In this document: positions 1 to 7,668 of the stretch, piece by piece
Layout of the letters: the number at the start of each line of letters is the position of its first letter
Position numbering within the stretch: the first letter of the stretch is position 1
From: Bacteroidales bacterium
Lineage (GTDB): Bacteria; Bacteroidota; Bacteroidia; Bacteroidales; UBA932
DNA length: 37,986 bases
Direction of reading: 5' to 3'
Assembly (NCBI GenBank): GCA_017509755.1
Contig: JAFWOY010000021.1
Span: forward strand, 1 to 37,986
Notes under the pieces: model-generated
The model's input: only the letters and a program-made list of their open reading frames with translations
Told to the model about the DNA's origin: nothing
Database searches by the model: none
Program-made: the position numbers and the translations under genes

Positions 1-87
1 AACTATTACAAGGCAAATAAACCTGAAGAGATGGCCCATGTAATAGCAGAGTTGACAAACGGATGCAGGACATCCGCAACGTATTGA
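1..87 (+). CDS. 3' end of an unidentified protein (truncated by window edge)
   Basis: Reading frame 1 is open from the first base and ends in TGA at 85-87, giving 28 residues that end NGCRTSATY. The stretch KPEEMAHVIAEL looks like an ordinary amphipathic helix at the end of a soluble protein. Too little is present to name a family, and it may be chance reading frame. The following ~90 bases hold no gene. Confidence 0.35.
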   Translation, partial: NYYKANKPEEMAHVIAELTNGCRTSATY

Positions 88-179
88 GATAATGAACTTA
101 AAAATAGACTCAGAACTGTAAAGAAAAATCAGGACGGGTCATGTTGCAGGAATCTGTATCTTTATCCTGCAAATGTTAA

Positions 180-187
180 TATTTTTG
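180..187 (+). promoter_or_regulatory. Bacteroidota -7 promoter element (TATTTTTG)
   Basis: TATTTTTG fits the TAnnTTTG -7 consensus of the Bacteroidota primary sigma factor. It sits 3 bases before ATG 191 and 9 before ATG 197, so the transcript would begin at or next to the start codon. No clear TTTG -33 element is seen at the expected distance. Confidence 0.5.
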
Positions 188-190
188 CGT

Positions 191-403
191 ATGGAAATGA
201 ATTGGATCGATGGTTTTCGGATTGAGGTGGCTCTTCAGGGCGGTGCGGTTGTCGTGTCGGCCAATCGAGAAGGCCTTCTGTCTTTGGCGAATCATTTGCA
301 GGCGCTGTGCGAGGAGCCGGCCCACGGGGCTCACTTTCATCTAGATGCCACTACCGCGCTTGAGGACGGCTCCCTCGAGTTGATTGTCGAACGGGTCGAA
401 TAG
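191..403 (+). CDS. small Imm32-like protein
   Basis: This is a soluble alpha/beta protein of about 70 residues with no signal peptide or membrane segment. The pattern SANREGLLSLANHL, then HFHLD, then LEDGSLELIVER near the end resembles the small family annotated as immunity protein 32 (Imm32) in Bacteroidota. I recall that resemblance from memory and have not tested it. Imm32 proteins are predicted to neutralise polymorphic toxins, but no toxin gene is visible next to it, so the immunity role is doubtful. The frame is open from ATG 173, but that codon lies upstream of the likely -7 element at 180-187, so ATG 191 or 197 is the better start. It sits just before kdsC, which has its own promoter. 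Confidence 0.65.
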   Translation: MEMNWIDGFRIEVALQGGAVVVSANREGLLSLANHLQALCEEPAHGAHFHLDATTALEDGSLELIVERVE

Positions 404-436
404 TCTCGCCGAGAAGGCCGTTTCAGGAAATATGCC

Positions 437-444
437 TATCTTTG
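437..444 (+). promoter_or_regulatory. -7 promoter element of kdsC (TATCTTTG)
   Basis: TATCTTTG is a perfect match to TAnnTTTG and ends 7 bases before the kdsC ATG at 452. With the usual spacing, transcription would start at or one base before the ATG, which suggests a leaderless message. The -33 element is weak. Confidence 0.6.
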
Positions 445-451
445 TGGGCGT

Positions 452-1027
452 ATGACACGAATGGAAGATATCAAGGCCTTCGCGTTCGATGTGGACGGGG
501 TCTTTACCGACGGTTTGGTGCTCGCGATGCCAGACGGTGATCTGCTGCGACAGTTCAACTCCAAAGACTGCTTTGCCGTACGGACGGCCGTGGACAACGG
601 CTTCCCCTGCGCCATCATCACCGGTGGCGTTTCACAAAGCCTGTTGCACAGGGCCCGCTCCCTCGGGATTCCCGACGAGCAACTCTATATGATGTCGAAG
701 AACAAAGTGACCGACCTCCTGCATTTCTGCCAGCGCATCGGCGTAGAGCCATCGCAGGTAGCTTTTGTTGGCGATGATATTCCGGACATTCCCGCCATCG
801 AGGCTGCCGGTCTGGGTGTCTGCCCGTCCGATGCCGTTGCCGAAGTCCGATCGGCAGCCGACCTCGTATCGCAATACCCTGGCGGCCGCGGTTGCGTCCG
901 CGACCTCGTCGAACATGTCCTCAAGTCCCAAAACCGTTGGATCTTCGACCCCGAGAACCCCTGGAAAGGCAACCACCCCGATCACATTACCCGCTTCGCC
1001 CAGTTCACCGGCAAAAACGTCGTATAA
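452..1027 (+). CDS. kdsC: 3-deoxy-D-manno-octulosonate 8-phosphate phosphatase (KdsC), HAD superfamily
   Basis: KdsC hydrolyses KDO-8-phosphate to KDO and phosphate in the cytoplasm, the step before CMP-KDO formation in lipid A inner-core synthesis. The 191-residue protein has the C0-type HAD layout without a cap domain. Motif I is FDVDGVFTDG with nucleophile D13 and acid/base D15; motif II is IITGG (T57); motif III lysine is K83 or K85; motif IV is FVGDDIPDIPAI with D108/D109 for Mg2+. It is slightly longer than usual (about 170-180 residues) because of a C-terminal tail after residue 170 rich in Asn, Pro and His. The start at 452 follows a -7 promoter element with almost no leader. maf lies downstream across a 314-base gap; the two are often neighbours in Bacteroidota. 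Confidence 0.93.
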   Translation: MTRMEDIKAFAFDVDGVFTDGLVLAMPDGDLLRQFNSKDCFAVRTAVDNGFPCAIITGGVSQSLLHRARSLGIPDEQLYMMSKNKVTDLLHFCQRIGVEPSQVAFVGDDIPDIPAIEAAGLGVCPSDAVAEVRSAADLVSQYPGGRGCVRDLVEHVLKSQNRWIFDPENPWKGNHPDHITRFAQFTGKNVV

Positions 1028-1030
1028 TAA

Positions 1031-1253
1031 GCGAAGCGGAGCGGGTGGTATTTGCGCCTGAACCCATGCCACCCTCGGCACTGTAAGAGGGAGGGGCCCA
1101 AAGCGCCATCAGGCGCTAGCGGAGGCCATGAGGGTAAGCTGGTGCGATAGCAGGCCGTAGCGACGGGGTTCGGGGCAGAGCCCCGTAACCCCTTTGGGAG
1201 GGGTCGCGCGGAGCGCGACGGTTCAGGCGCAAATACCAGAGCGCAGCGGAGCG
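1031..1253 (+). repeat. palindromic element with 18-bp perfect inverted repeats
   Basis: GGTATTTGCGCCTGAACC at 1047-1064 is matched by its exact reverse complement at 1220-1237. Three bases outside each arm lie near-identical 13-mers in direct orientation: GCGAAGCGGAGCG (1031-1043) and GCGCAGCGGAGCG (1241-1253). Between the arms are three more hairpins: AGCGCC/GGCGCT (1102-1117), a long GC stem at 1165-1192 (GGGGTTCGGGGC pairing with GCCCCG-T-AACCCC), and GTCGCGC-GGA-GCGCGAC (1203-1219). No convincing reading frame is present. It could be a MITE-like element with target duplication or a structured RNA after kdsC. Confidence 0.75.
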
Positions 1254-1262
1254 ATGAACAGT

Positions 1263-1332
1263 GAGATGCCCGGATGGAGCCGGGTATGACGGAAAATGAC
1301 GGACGAGATGCCCGGTCGGAACCGGGTAGGAC
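1263..1332 (+). repeat. two tandem REP-like hairpins (GAGATGCCCGG family)
   Basis: Two copies start 42 bases apart at 1263 and 1305. Each reads GAGATGCCCGG, six variable bases, CCGGGTA(T/G)GAC, so CCCGG and CCGGG can form a short stem. The pair ends 10 bases before the maf ATG. A related hairpin occurs in the valS leader at 4902-4925. Confidence 0.7.
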
Positions 1333-1341
1333 AGATTGACT

Positions 1342-1917
1342 ATGTTTGAACACTATATATTTACTTTAGCGTCGGCGTCGCCGCGCAGGCGGGAATTGCT
1401 GAAAGGGCTCGATATCGACTTTACCGTCGAGCCCGGAAAAGATGAAAAGGAAGCCTATTCCGAAGGAATGCCCCATACGGAGATTCCTGAATTCCTTGCC
1501 CGGCATAAATCCGAGAGCTTTCACCGGGAACTGGTACCTCACGAAGTCCTCATCACCGCAGATACCCTCGTCTTCCTCGACGAGAAGATCCTCGGCAAAC
1601 CCCGCAGCTCCGAAGAAGCCCACCAGATGCTGCGAGCCCTCTCTGGCCGTACCCATACTGTCACGACCGGCATGGCCCTCCGGACACGAGAGCGCATTCA
1701 CACCTTCAGCGATACGACCGAAGTCGATTTCAGGCCATTGGCCGACCCTGAAATAGACTATTACATCAAAACCTACCGGCCTTTCGACAAAGCCGGCGCT
1801 TATGGGATCCAGGAGTGGATCGGCTATACCGGAATCACCGCGATCCGCGGCTCCTATTTCAACGTGATGGGCCTCCCGGTCCAACGGCTTTACACCGAAT
1901 TATGTAACTTCCTATGA
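1342..1917 (+). CDS. maf: Maf family nucleoside triphosphate pyrophosphatase
   Basis: Maf/HAM1-fold enzymes hydrolyse dTTP, UTP and modified nucleotides to the monophosphate and pyrophosphate, cleaning the nucleotide pool in the cytoplasm. The 191-residue product has the full family signature: LASASPRRRELL at residues 9-20, ADTLV with catalytic D74, LGKP at 84-87, LSGRTHTV at 100-107 and DKAGAYGIQ at 149-157. The Asp-Lys-Ala-Gly form fits the YhdE-type dTTP/UTP subgroup. ATG 1342 is preferred; an in-frame TTG six bases upstream adds nothing conserved. The last bases overlap the ATG of the next gene by ATGA. I see no promoter directly upstream, only the REP-like hairpins. Confidence 0.93.
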   Translation: MFEHYIFTLASASPRRRELLKGLDIDFTVEPGKDEKEAYSEGMPHTEIPEFLARHKSESFHRELVPHEVLITADTLVFLDEKILGKPRSSEEAHQMLRALSGRTHTVTTGMALRTRERIHTFSDTTEVDFRPLADPEIDYYIKTYRPFDKAGAYGIQEWIGYTGITAIRGSYFNVMGLPVQRLYTELCNFL

Positions 1918-3509
1918 AACGGTTGATCTTTGTCTTGGCGGCGTTGTGGACGATGGCCGCCTTCGCCCAAATGCCTGGCAGACAGTGGCAGGCACCGAGC
2001 GATCCTTCTTATGAGATGCGGGAAATCCCGTGCGTCAGTGATGGCAACCGCCTGTACGGCGAAGCCTTCATTCCGCGCACGCCGGGAAAGCATCCCGCCA
2101 TCATCATGTCGCACGGCTATGGCGCGACACACGCTGGGTTCTATCCGATGATCGATACGCTGGCCAAAGCAGGTTACGTTTGCTATTGCTACGATTTTGC
2201 CGGAGGATCCCGCTTCAGCCGCAGTGAAGGCCGCACCGAAGAGATGTCCATCTTCACGGAACGGCAGAACCTGCTGGACGTGATCGACCTGGTCCGTAGT
2301 TGGGATTTCGTCGATCCCGAGAGCGTCTTCCTGCTGGGCGAGAGCCAGGGCGGATGCGTCTCTGCCATCACCGCGCCGTACGTTTCGGACAAGATCCAAT
2401 CCATTGTACTCGTCTATCCCGCCTTATGCATCCCGGACGATGGATTCGCGCTCTATCCGACCATCGAGAGCGTCCCCGACACCGTCACTTTCATGGGCAT
2501 GCGCATCGGCCGGCCCTATTATGAGCGCTTCTACGACGGTTTTGATATCTACAAGGAAATCGCCGGTTACCAGGGCGACGTGCTTATCATCCACGGAACA
2601 GAAGACGGCCTGGTCAAGCCGGAGTATTCGGCCAAAGCTTCCAACGTCTATGCAAACTGTGAGTTCCATCTGATTTTCGGAGCCGGTCATGGATTCCGGA
2701 AACCGGAACACAGCGCCCAGTATCACGCCTATGTGCTTGACTTCCTCAGTAAGCAAATGCGGCCCAAGCGGATGCAGGCCTTCCTTGCTGCAAGGCGTCC
2801 GGATCCGGCCACCCATACGCTCCGGCCCGACGCTGGAAAAGCCAAACGCAGCCCTTTTGCCGGAAGCAAGAACTTCGGCAAGCGCATCGCCGTGTTCGGC
2901 GGCTCACTCTCCGTAAATCCAGAGTCAGATGTCGCGAAACAGCTTTGGGCAGACCAACTCGGCGCTGAAGTCGTGACCTATGGCGTCGGTGGGGCAGGGT
3001 TCTCCATCGAGCAGGGTTACTCCCTCCAGAAACAGGTCGATACGGCTGGCATTTATGATGTCTATGTGCTCTGGGCCTCCACCAACGATTTCACCAACAA
3101 CCGCCCGTGCGGCTCCTGGACAGACTATACCGCACTGGATGGGTATGATGAATCCAAGCTGAACACCCAGTGTGGCGGCATCAACTATTGCATCCGCCGG
3201 CTGCTCGAGAAGAATCCCGAAGCCGAAATCTATTTCTTCACGTCCTTGCGTTTCTTCGGCAACGACTCCGGACACAATCCGTTTTCGACGGTCACCAACA
3301 AGGCCGGAAACACTTTCGCCGACTACGTGGAAGCCCAGAAAGCTTGCTGCGCCTATTATGGTATTCCTGTTCTGGATCAGTTTAACATCCAGGGAATCAA
3401 TGAATTCAATGTAAGAAACCACTACAAGGACGACCTTCTCCACATGACCGAGGAAGGCTACCGCCGCATCGGCCCTGTCCAGGCCGCTTTCCTGTCTAAC
3501 GGCAGGTAA
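1914..3509 (+). CDS. secreted two-domain esterase: alpha/beta hydrolase fused to SGNH hydrolase
   Basis: A Sec signal peptide (residues 1-19, cleavage likely after AFA) is followed by an alpha/beta hydrolase domain (about 35-280). It has the nucleophile elbow GESQG (S144), an acid in HGTEDGLV (D231) and the base in GAGHGF (H259), resembling bacterial acyl, feruloyl or acetyl-xylan esterases. After a linker (281-320) comes an SGNH/GDSL-type domain: block I FGGSLS (S331), block III STND (N391) and block V DLLH (D507, H510). Both catalytic sets look intact, so the protein may remove two kinds of ester from plant or host glycans in the periplasm or outside. The gene overlaps maf by 4 bases and ends 8 bases from the converging gene at 3518. 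The substrate is unknown. Confidence 0.85.
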   Translation: MKRLIFVLAALWTMAAFAQMPGRQWQAPSDPSYEMREIPCVSDGNRLYGEAFIPRTPGKHPAIIMSHGYGATHAGFYPMIDTLAKAGYVCYCYDFAGGSRFSRSEGRTEEMSIFTERQNLLDVIDLVRSWDFVDPESVFLLGESQGGCVSAITAPYVSDKIQSIVLVYPALCIPDDGFALYPTIESVPDTVTFMGMRIGRPYYERFYDGFDIYKEIAGYQGDVLIIHGTEDGLVKPEYSAKASNVYANCEFHLIFGAGHGFRKPEHSAQYHAYVLDFLSKQMRPKRMQAFLAARRPDPATHTLRPDAGKAKRSPFAGSKNFGKRIAVFGGSLSVNPESDVAKQLWADQLGAEVVTYGVGGAGFSIEQGYSLQKQVDTAGIYDVYVLWASTNDFTNNRPCGSWTDYTALDGYDESKLNTQCGGINYCIRRLLEKNPEAEIYFFTSLRFFGNDSGHNPFSTVTNKAGNTFADYVEAQKACCAYYGIPVLDQFNIQGINEFNVRNHYKDDLLHMTEEGYRRIGPVQAAFLSNGR

Positions 3510-3517
3510 GGCCTGCG

Positions 3518-4831
3518 CTACGCCTTGCACAAAATGATGTGATTGCCCTTGCCCACCTGGAAGAAGCGGTCGAATTCGGCTTCTGAAGGGAAACGGAAAC
3601 GGATCTGGGTGCGGCAGCGCTGGGGGATGTTGGTGTTCATGATGAGGTCGCCTTCCGTCTCATAGTATCGATCGAGCGCAGTACCGGAAATCTTGATGAG
3701 CTTGTAGCGGCCGCTGGGCACGCTGCCCGCGATGCCGATGCCGGACTGCGACTCGAAATGCGAGGGCAGCCGGTAACCGTGGACCATCGCCAGCGGAATC
3801 GTGCAGTGTGCAAAATCGATGGTACATTCTTTCCGGTTGGAGGAGGAGGGGTTCGCCATGAACGCCTCCTGTCCCAATGCATATTTGGCATACAACATGG
3901 TCCAGAGCGAAGGGATGTCTCCTTCGCATCCCGCGACAATTCCCTCGTCGTTGAGCAGGGCGAGCGCCAGACAGGCCGTGGTCCGGCAAGTGTTCAGGAT
4001 ACCGAAGCATTTCAAGGTCAACGCATTGATTTCGTGCTGGGTGCAGACGCGCCGCAGGGCGAGATACATCCGCGCTGCATCACGCAGGTCATCGGGTGTG
4101 CGGTCTTCGCTCAGGAAACGCTCCATCCGCAAGCAGATGCGGCCCACTTCCGGATCGTCGGCGGACACCGCGGCAAAACCGTCTTCCAATTCTTTCAAAG
4201 GAATGTCTTCGAAACGCGTCCCATAAGCCTTGGTGACAGCTTCCCGGTCGATGGCGGAGGAGATGAGCCAGCCGCTTGCGCCGCCGATCAGCCCGATCTT
4301 CGTCCGCTCGAACGCCCGCATCACACCCCTCGGGAATTTCGGAAGCGCCTGGGCAGGCAGCGTTGCGTCCGCCACGCCGGCGTTGCCAAACAGCTCCTTC
4401 TCCAGATCCTCGAAGAAAGCGGGACTGTAGTCGAGCGGGGCATTGAACAAAAGGCTTGGAATGCCTTGCTGGGCAAGCCAGGTCTTGATCTCGAACGAAG
4501 CCGCGAATGAATTGTGCAAGCCGTCGCTCAGCAGCAGGACAGGGCGGGGCAAGATAGCAACGAAATCCTTGAAAATCTCTTCCGTGCCGCCAGTCGCGAT
4601 AAAGCAGACTGTTTTGGCAGCGGCGTCATCGGGCAGGCTGCTCCCGCACCCGCGGCCGCCGTCGAACAGCCCTTCCAGGGCCGTCCGACCGGCCACCAGC
4701 ATCGAAGGATACACGATATCCAGTTCGGCGAAGCGGCGGATGCCTTCGAACAGTTCTTTCCGGGTGCCCATGACACTCGTTTTCGGGTGCAGGGAAGAAG
4801 AGAAAATGACGAGTTGGATCTTGTTGTTCAT
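3518..4831 (-). CDS. L-fucose isomerase-like protein (FucI/AraA superfamily)
   Basis: This 437-residue cytoplasmic protein resembles the fucose-isomerase-like family related to FucI and AraA, which interconvert aldoses and ketoses with a divalent metal. The N-terminal half (1-170) is a Rossmann-like domain with IATGGTEE at 78-85. The C-terminal half has GASGWLISS at 184-192, LTLKCFGIL at 271-279, LNDEGIVAGCEGDI at 293-306 and DFAHCTIP at 339-346. E296, E303, D305 and H342 are plausible metal or catalytic residues. It is shorter than FucI (about 590 residues), so the substrate cannot be assumed to be fucose. The frame is open further upstream, but ATG 4831 is chosen because a -7 promoter element lies 25 bases before it. 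It is divergent from valS and convergent with the esterase gene. Confidence 0.8.
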   Translation of the reverse strand: MNNKIQLVIFSSSLHPKTSVMGTRKELFEGIRRFAELDIVYPSMLVAGRTALEGLFDGGRGCGSSLPDDAAAKTVCFIATGGTEEIFKDFVAILPRPVLLLSDGLHNSFAASFEIKTWLAQQGIPSLLFNAPLDYSPAFFEDLEKELFGNAGVADATLPAQALPKFPRGVMRAFERTKIGLIGGASGWLISSAIDREAVTKAYGTRFEDIPLKELEDGFAAVSADDPEVGRICLRMERFLSEDRTPDDLRDAARMYLALRRVCTQHEINALTLKCFGILNTCRTTACLALALLNDEGIVAGCEGDIPSLWTMLYAKYALGQEAFMANPSSSNRKECTIDFAHCTIPLAMVHGYRLPSHFESQSGIGIAGSVPSGRYKLIKISGTALDRYYETEGDLIMNTNIPQRCRTQIRFRFPSEAEFDRFFQVGKGNHIILCKA

Positions 4832-4855
4832 AGGGTAAGTTGGTTTTGGCGCATA

Positions 4856-4863
4856 CAAAGATA
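4856..4863 (-). promoter_or_regulatory. -7 promoter element for the fucose-isomerase-like gene
   Basis: Read on the minus strand this is TATCTTTG, a perfect TAnnTTTG match, 24 bases before the ATG at 4831. A clear -33 TTTG at the right distance is not seen. It lies close to the opposing valS -7 element, so the two promoters face away from each other within about 40 bases. Confidence 0.6.
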
Positions 4864-4884
4864 AGATTAATTGAGGAAAATCAT

Positions 4885-4892
4885 TATTTTTG
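4885..4892 (+). promoter_or_regulatory. -7 promoter element for the valS operon
   Basis: TATTTTTG fits TAnnTTTG. The transcript would begin near 4899 and carry a leader of roughly 40 bases that contains the hairpin at 4905-4923 before the valS ATG at 4938. Confidence 0.6.
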
Positions 4893-4901
4893 TGGTTTAA
4901 A

Positions 4902-4925
4902 AGATGCCCGGCGGGGCCGGGCACG
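4902..4925 (+). repeat. REP-like hairpin in the valS leader
   Basis: TGCCCGGC-GGG-GCCGGGCA (4905-4923) is a perfect 8-bp stem with a GGG loop. Its AGATGCCCGG left side matches the two copies at 1263-1332, which places it in the same dispersed family. It ends about 15 bases before the valS start codon. Confidence 0.7.
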
Positions 4926-4937
4926 ATGCATTGAGAT

Positions 4938-7643
4938 ATGGAAATTAGCGCAAAATACGATCCTTCCCAGACTGAGGACAAATGGTACGCCTGGTGGCTT
5001 GAACATAAATTCTTTCATTCCGAACCCGACGGGCGGGAGCCTTATACCATCGTCATCCCGCCGCCGAACGTGACGGGCGTGCTCCACATGGGGCACATGA
5101 TGAACAACACCCTGCAGGATGTGCTCATCCGCCGCGCGCGGATGCTTGGCAAGAATGCTCTCTGGGTGCCCGGCACGGACCACGCTTCCATCGCGACGGA
5201 AGCCAAAGTCGTGGGCCGTCTCGCCGAGAAAGGCATCCGCAAACAGGACCTGACCCGCGACGAGTTCCTGGGCCATGCATGGGACTGGACCCGCGAGCAC
5301 GGCGGCATCATCCTCAAGCAGCTGCGGCGCCTGGGCGCCAGCTGCGACTGGGACCGCACCGCCTTCACGATGGATGAGATCCGTTCCGAAAGTGTGCTGC
5401 GCGTGTTCTGCGACCTTTACGACAAGGGGCTTATCTACAGAGGCCTGCGCATGGTTAACTGGGATCCGAAAGCCCAGACGGCCATTTCCAACATCGAAGT
5501 CGTCTATAAGGAAGAGCATTCGAAACTCTTCTACCTGCGCTACTATGTAGCCGACCAGGAAAACGTGCAGCCCACCGGCGAAGAAGGCGAAGTGCTGCAT
5601 CGCGATGAGGCCGGTCGCTACTATGCCGTGGTGGCGACGACGCGTCCCGAGACCATCATGGGTGATACCGCCATGTGTATCAATCCCAAGGACCCCAAGA
5701 ACCAGTGGCTGCGCGGCCACAAGGTCATCGTGCCGCTCGTCGGACGCGTGATCCCTGTGATCGAAGACCGCTATGTGGATATCGAATTCGGTACGGGCTG
5801 TTTGAAAGTGACCCCCGCCCACGACGTGAACGACTACAATCTGGGCAAGACACACAATCTTGAATCCATCGATATCTTCAACCCGGACGGAACCATCAGC
5901 AACCAGTCGCCGCTCTATGTGGGGCTCGACCGCAATGTGGTCCGCAAGCAGATAACCAAGGATCTGGAGGCGGCCGGCCTGATGGAGAAGGTGGAGGAAT
6001 ACCTCAATAAAGTGGGCTATTCCGAGCGAAACCAGGACACCGCTGTGGAACCGCGCCTCTGCAAGCAGTGGTATGTGAAGATGCCGCACCTGGCGGAGAT
6101 TGCCCTCAAGCCCGTGCTGGACGGTCAGATCAAGTTCTATCCCGAGAAATTCGTGGGTTCCTACCGCCAGTGGCTTGAGAACATCGACGACTGGTGCATC
6201 AGCCGCCAGCTCTGGTGGGGCCACCGCATTCCGGCTTACTATCTCCCGACCGCAGAAGGGGAGGAGGAGCATTTCGTCGTGGCCATGAACCGCGAAGAGG
6301 CACTCGCAAAGGCCCGCCGGATTCCCGGCTTCGAAAACGTGCAGGCGGAAGACCTCCGGCACGACGACGATGCCCTTGATACCTGGTTCTCCAGTTGGCT
6401 GTGGCCCATTTCGCTTTTCGATGGCATCCGGAACCCCGGCAATCCCGAGATCAACTATTACTATCCGACCTCCGACCTGGTCACTGCACCCGATATCATC
6501 TTCTTCTGGGTGGCCCGCATGATCATGGCCGGCGAGGAATACATGCACGACGTTCCTTACCACAACGTCTATTTCACCGGCATCGTGCGTGACAAACTCG
6601 GCCGCAAGATGAGCAAGCAGCTGGGCAACTCGCCCGACCCGCTTGGCTTGATCGACAAGTATGGAGCGGATGGCGTCCGCCTCGGCATCCTGCTCTGCAC
6701 CTCCGCGGGCAATGACATCCTCTTTGACGAGACGCAGGTGGAGCAGGGCCGCAATTTCAGCAACAAGATCTGGAATGCGTTCCGTCTTGTAAAGGGCTGG
6801 ACAGTGGCTGACGGGCCGCAGAGTGCGGAGAACCGTGTGGCTGTGGACTGGTTCCGCGCGAAGCTGGATCAGGTGGCTGCACAGGCTCATCGCGACTATG
6901 AGCATTTCCGCATCAACGACGCGGTCATGGCGACCTACCGGCTCTTCTGGGACGATTTCTGTGCCTGGTATTTGGAATTGGTCAAGCCAGCCTTCGTTGA
7001 TGGCATCCAGCAGCCGCTGGACCGCGCAACCTACGCGGCTACCCTCGAATTCTTCGACGCGCTGCTCCGGATGCTGCATCCGGTCATGCCGTTCATTACC
7101 GAAGAACTCTGGCATGCACTGGCGGATCGGGGAGAAGCGGAGACCATCATGTTCCAGCAGATGCCGCTCGGCGGTACGTACGATGCGCAGTTGGTTGCGG
7201 ATTTCGCCACGGCATGCGAGGTGGTGGTCAATGTGCGTGCGGTGCGTCAGGCCCGCGGCATAGCGCCGAAGGAGCCGTTGAAGCTGCAGGTGAAGGGCAC
7301 CTTCCCGGAAGCCATGGCTCCGGTCGTCCGCAAGATGGCATTCGTGTCGGAGATTACCTCGGTTGAGGCGTTCTCCGGTTCCGGGGAAGTCTTCATGATC
7401 GGGACTACGGAATTCAGCATTCCGCTCGACGGCATGATTGACGTGGCGGCTGAAATCGCCAAGATTGAAGCCGAGATCCAGCGCTACGAGGGTTTCCTGC
7501 GCGGCGTGAACGCGAAGCTCTCCAATGAGAAATTCGTGGCGAATGCACCCGCCAAGGTGGTCGAGACCGAGCGCAAGAAACTGGCGGACGCAACGACCAA
7601 GATAGAGAATCTGCAGGCGCGTCTGGTCACTCTTAAGAAATAG
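4938..7643 (+). CDS. valS: valyl-tRNA synthetase
   Basis: ValRS charges tRNA-Val and edits misactivated threonine in the cytoplasm. The 901-residue length is normal. The class I signature HMGH is at 50-53, inside PPPNVTGVLHMGH, and KMSK is at 557-560 in GRKMSKQLGNSPDPL. Between them lies the CP1 editing domain, which includes TTRPETIMGDTA. The anticodon-binding helical domain follows, and the last ~65 residues form the valine-specific coiled coil (AAEIAKIEAEIQRYEGFLR and on) that contacts tRNA. ATG 4938 gives the expected MEISAKYDPS N-terminus. tatA starts 25 bases after the stop, so valS probably leads a valS-tatA-tatC-ABC-F-rlmB operon. Confidence 0.97.
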   Translation: MEISAKYDPSQTEDKWYAWWLEHKFFHSEPDGREPYTIVIPPPNVTGVLHMGHMMNNTLQDVLIRRARMLGKNALWVPGTDHASIATEAKVVGRLAEKGIRKQDLTRDEFLGHAWDWTREHGGIILKQLRRLGASCDWDRTAFTMDEIRSESVLRVFCDLYDKGLIYRGLRMVNWDPKAQTAISNIEVVYKEEHSKLFYLRYYVADQENVQPTGEEGEVLHRDEAGRYYAVVATTRPETIMGDTAMCINPKDPKNQWLRGHKVIVPLVGRVIPVIEDRYVDIEFGTGCLKVTPAHDVNDYNLGKTHNLESIDIFNPDGTISNQSPLYVGLDRNVVRKQITKDLEAAGLMEKVEEYLNKVGYSERNQDTAVEPRLCKQWYVKMPHLAEIALKPVLDGQIKFYPEKFVGSYRQWLENIDDWCISRQLWWGHRIPAYYLPTAEGEEEHFVVAMNREEALAKARRIPGFENVQAEDLRHDDDALDTWFSSWLWPISLFDGIRNPGNPEINYYYPTSDLVTAPDIIFFWVARMIMAGEEYMHDVPYHNVYFTGIVRDKLGRKMSKQLGNSPDPLGLIDKYGADGVRLGILLCTSAGNDILFDETQVEQGRNFSNKIWNAFRLVKGWTVADGPQSAENRVAVDWFRAKLDQVAAQAHRDYEHFRINDAVMATYRLFWDDFCAWYLELVKPAFVDGIQQPLDRATYAATLEFFDALLRMLHPVMPFITEELWHALADRGEAETIMFQQMPLGGTYDAQLVADFATACEVVVNVRAVRQARGIAPKEPLKLQVKGTFPEAMAPVVRKMAFVSEITSVEAFSGSGEVFMIGTTEFSIPLDGMIDVAAEIAKIEAEIQRYEGFLRGVNAKLSNEKFVANAPAKVVETERKKLADATTKIENLQARLVTLKK

Positions 7644-7668
7644 TATAAACCATTAAAATACAAATGAT

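Noticed and set aside
1028..1341. Intrinsic terminator for kdsC
   Set aside because: Strong hairpins are present but none is followed by a T run, so they are described as a repeat element.
1336..1341. TTG as the maf start codon
   Set aside because: ATG 1342 lies two codons downstream and gives the standard N-terminus.
4884..7115. 743-residue open frame on the minus strand opposite valS
   Set aside because: It mirrors the valS codon pattern in a GC-rich gene, has no recognisable domain, and valS is unmistakable on the other strand.
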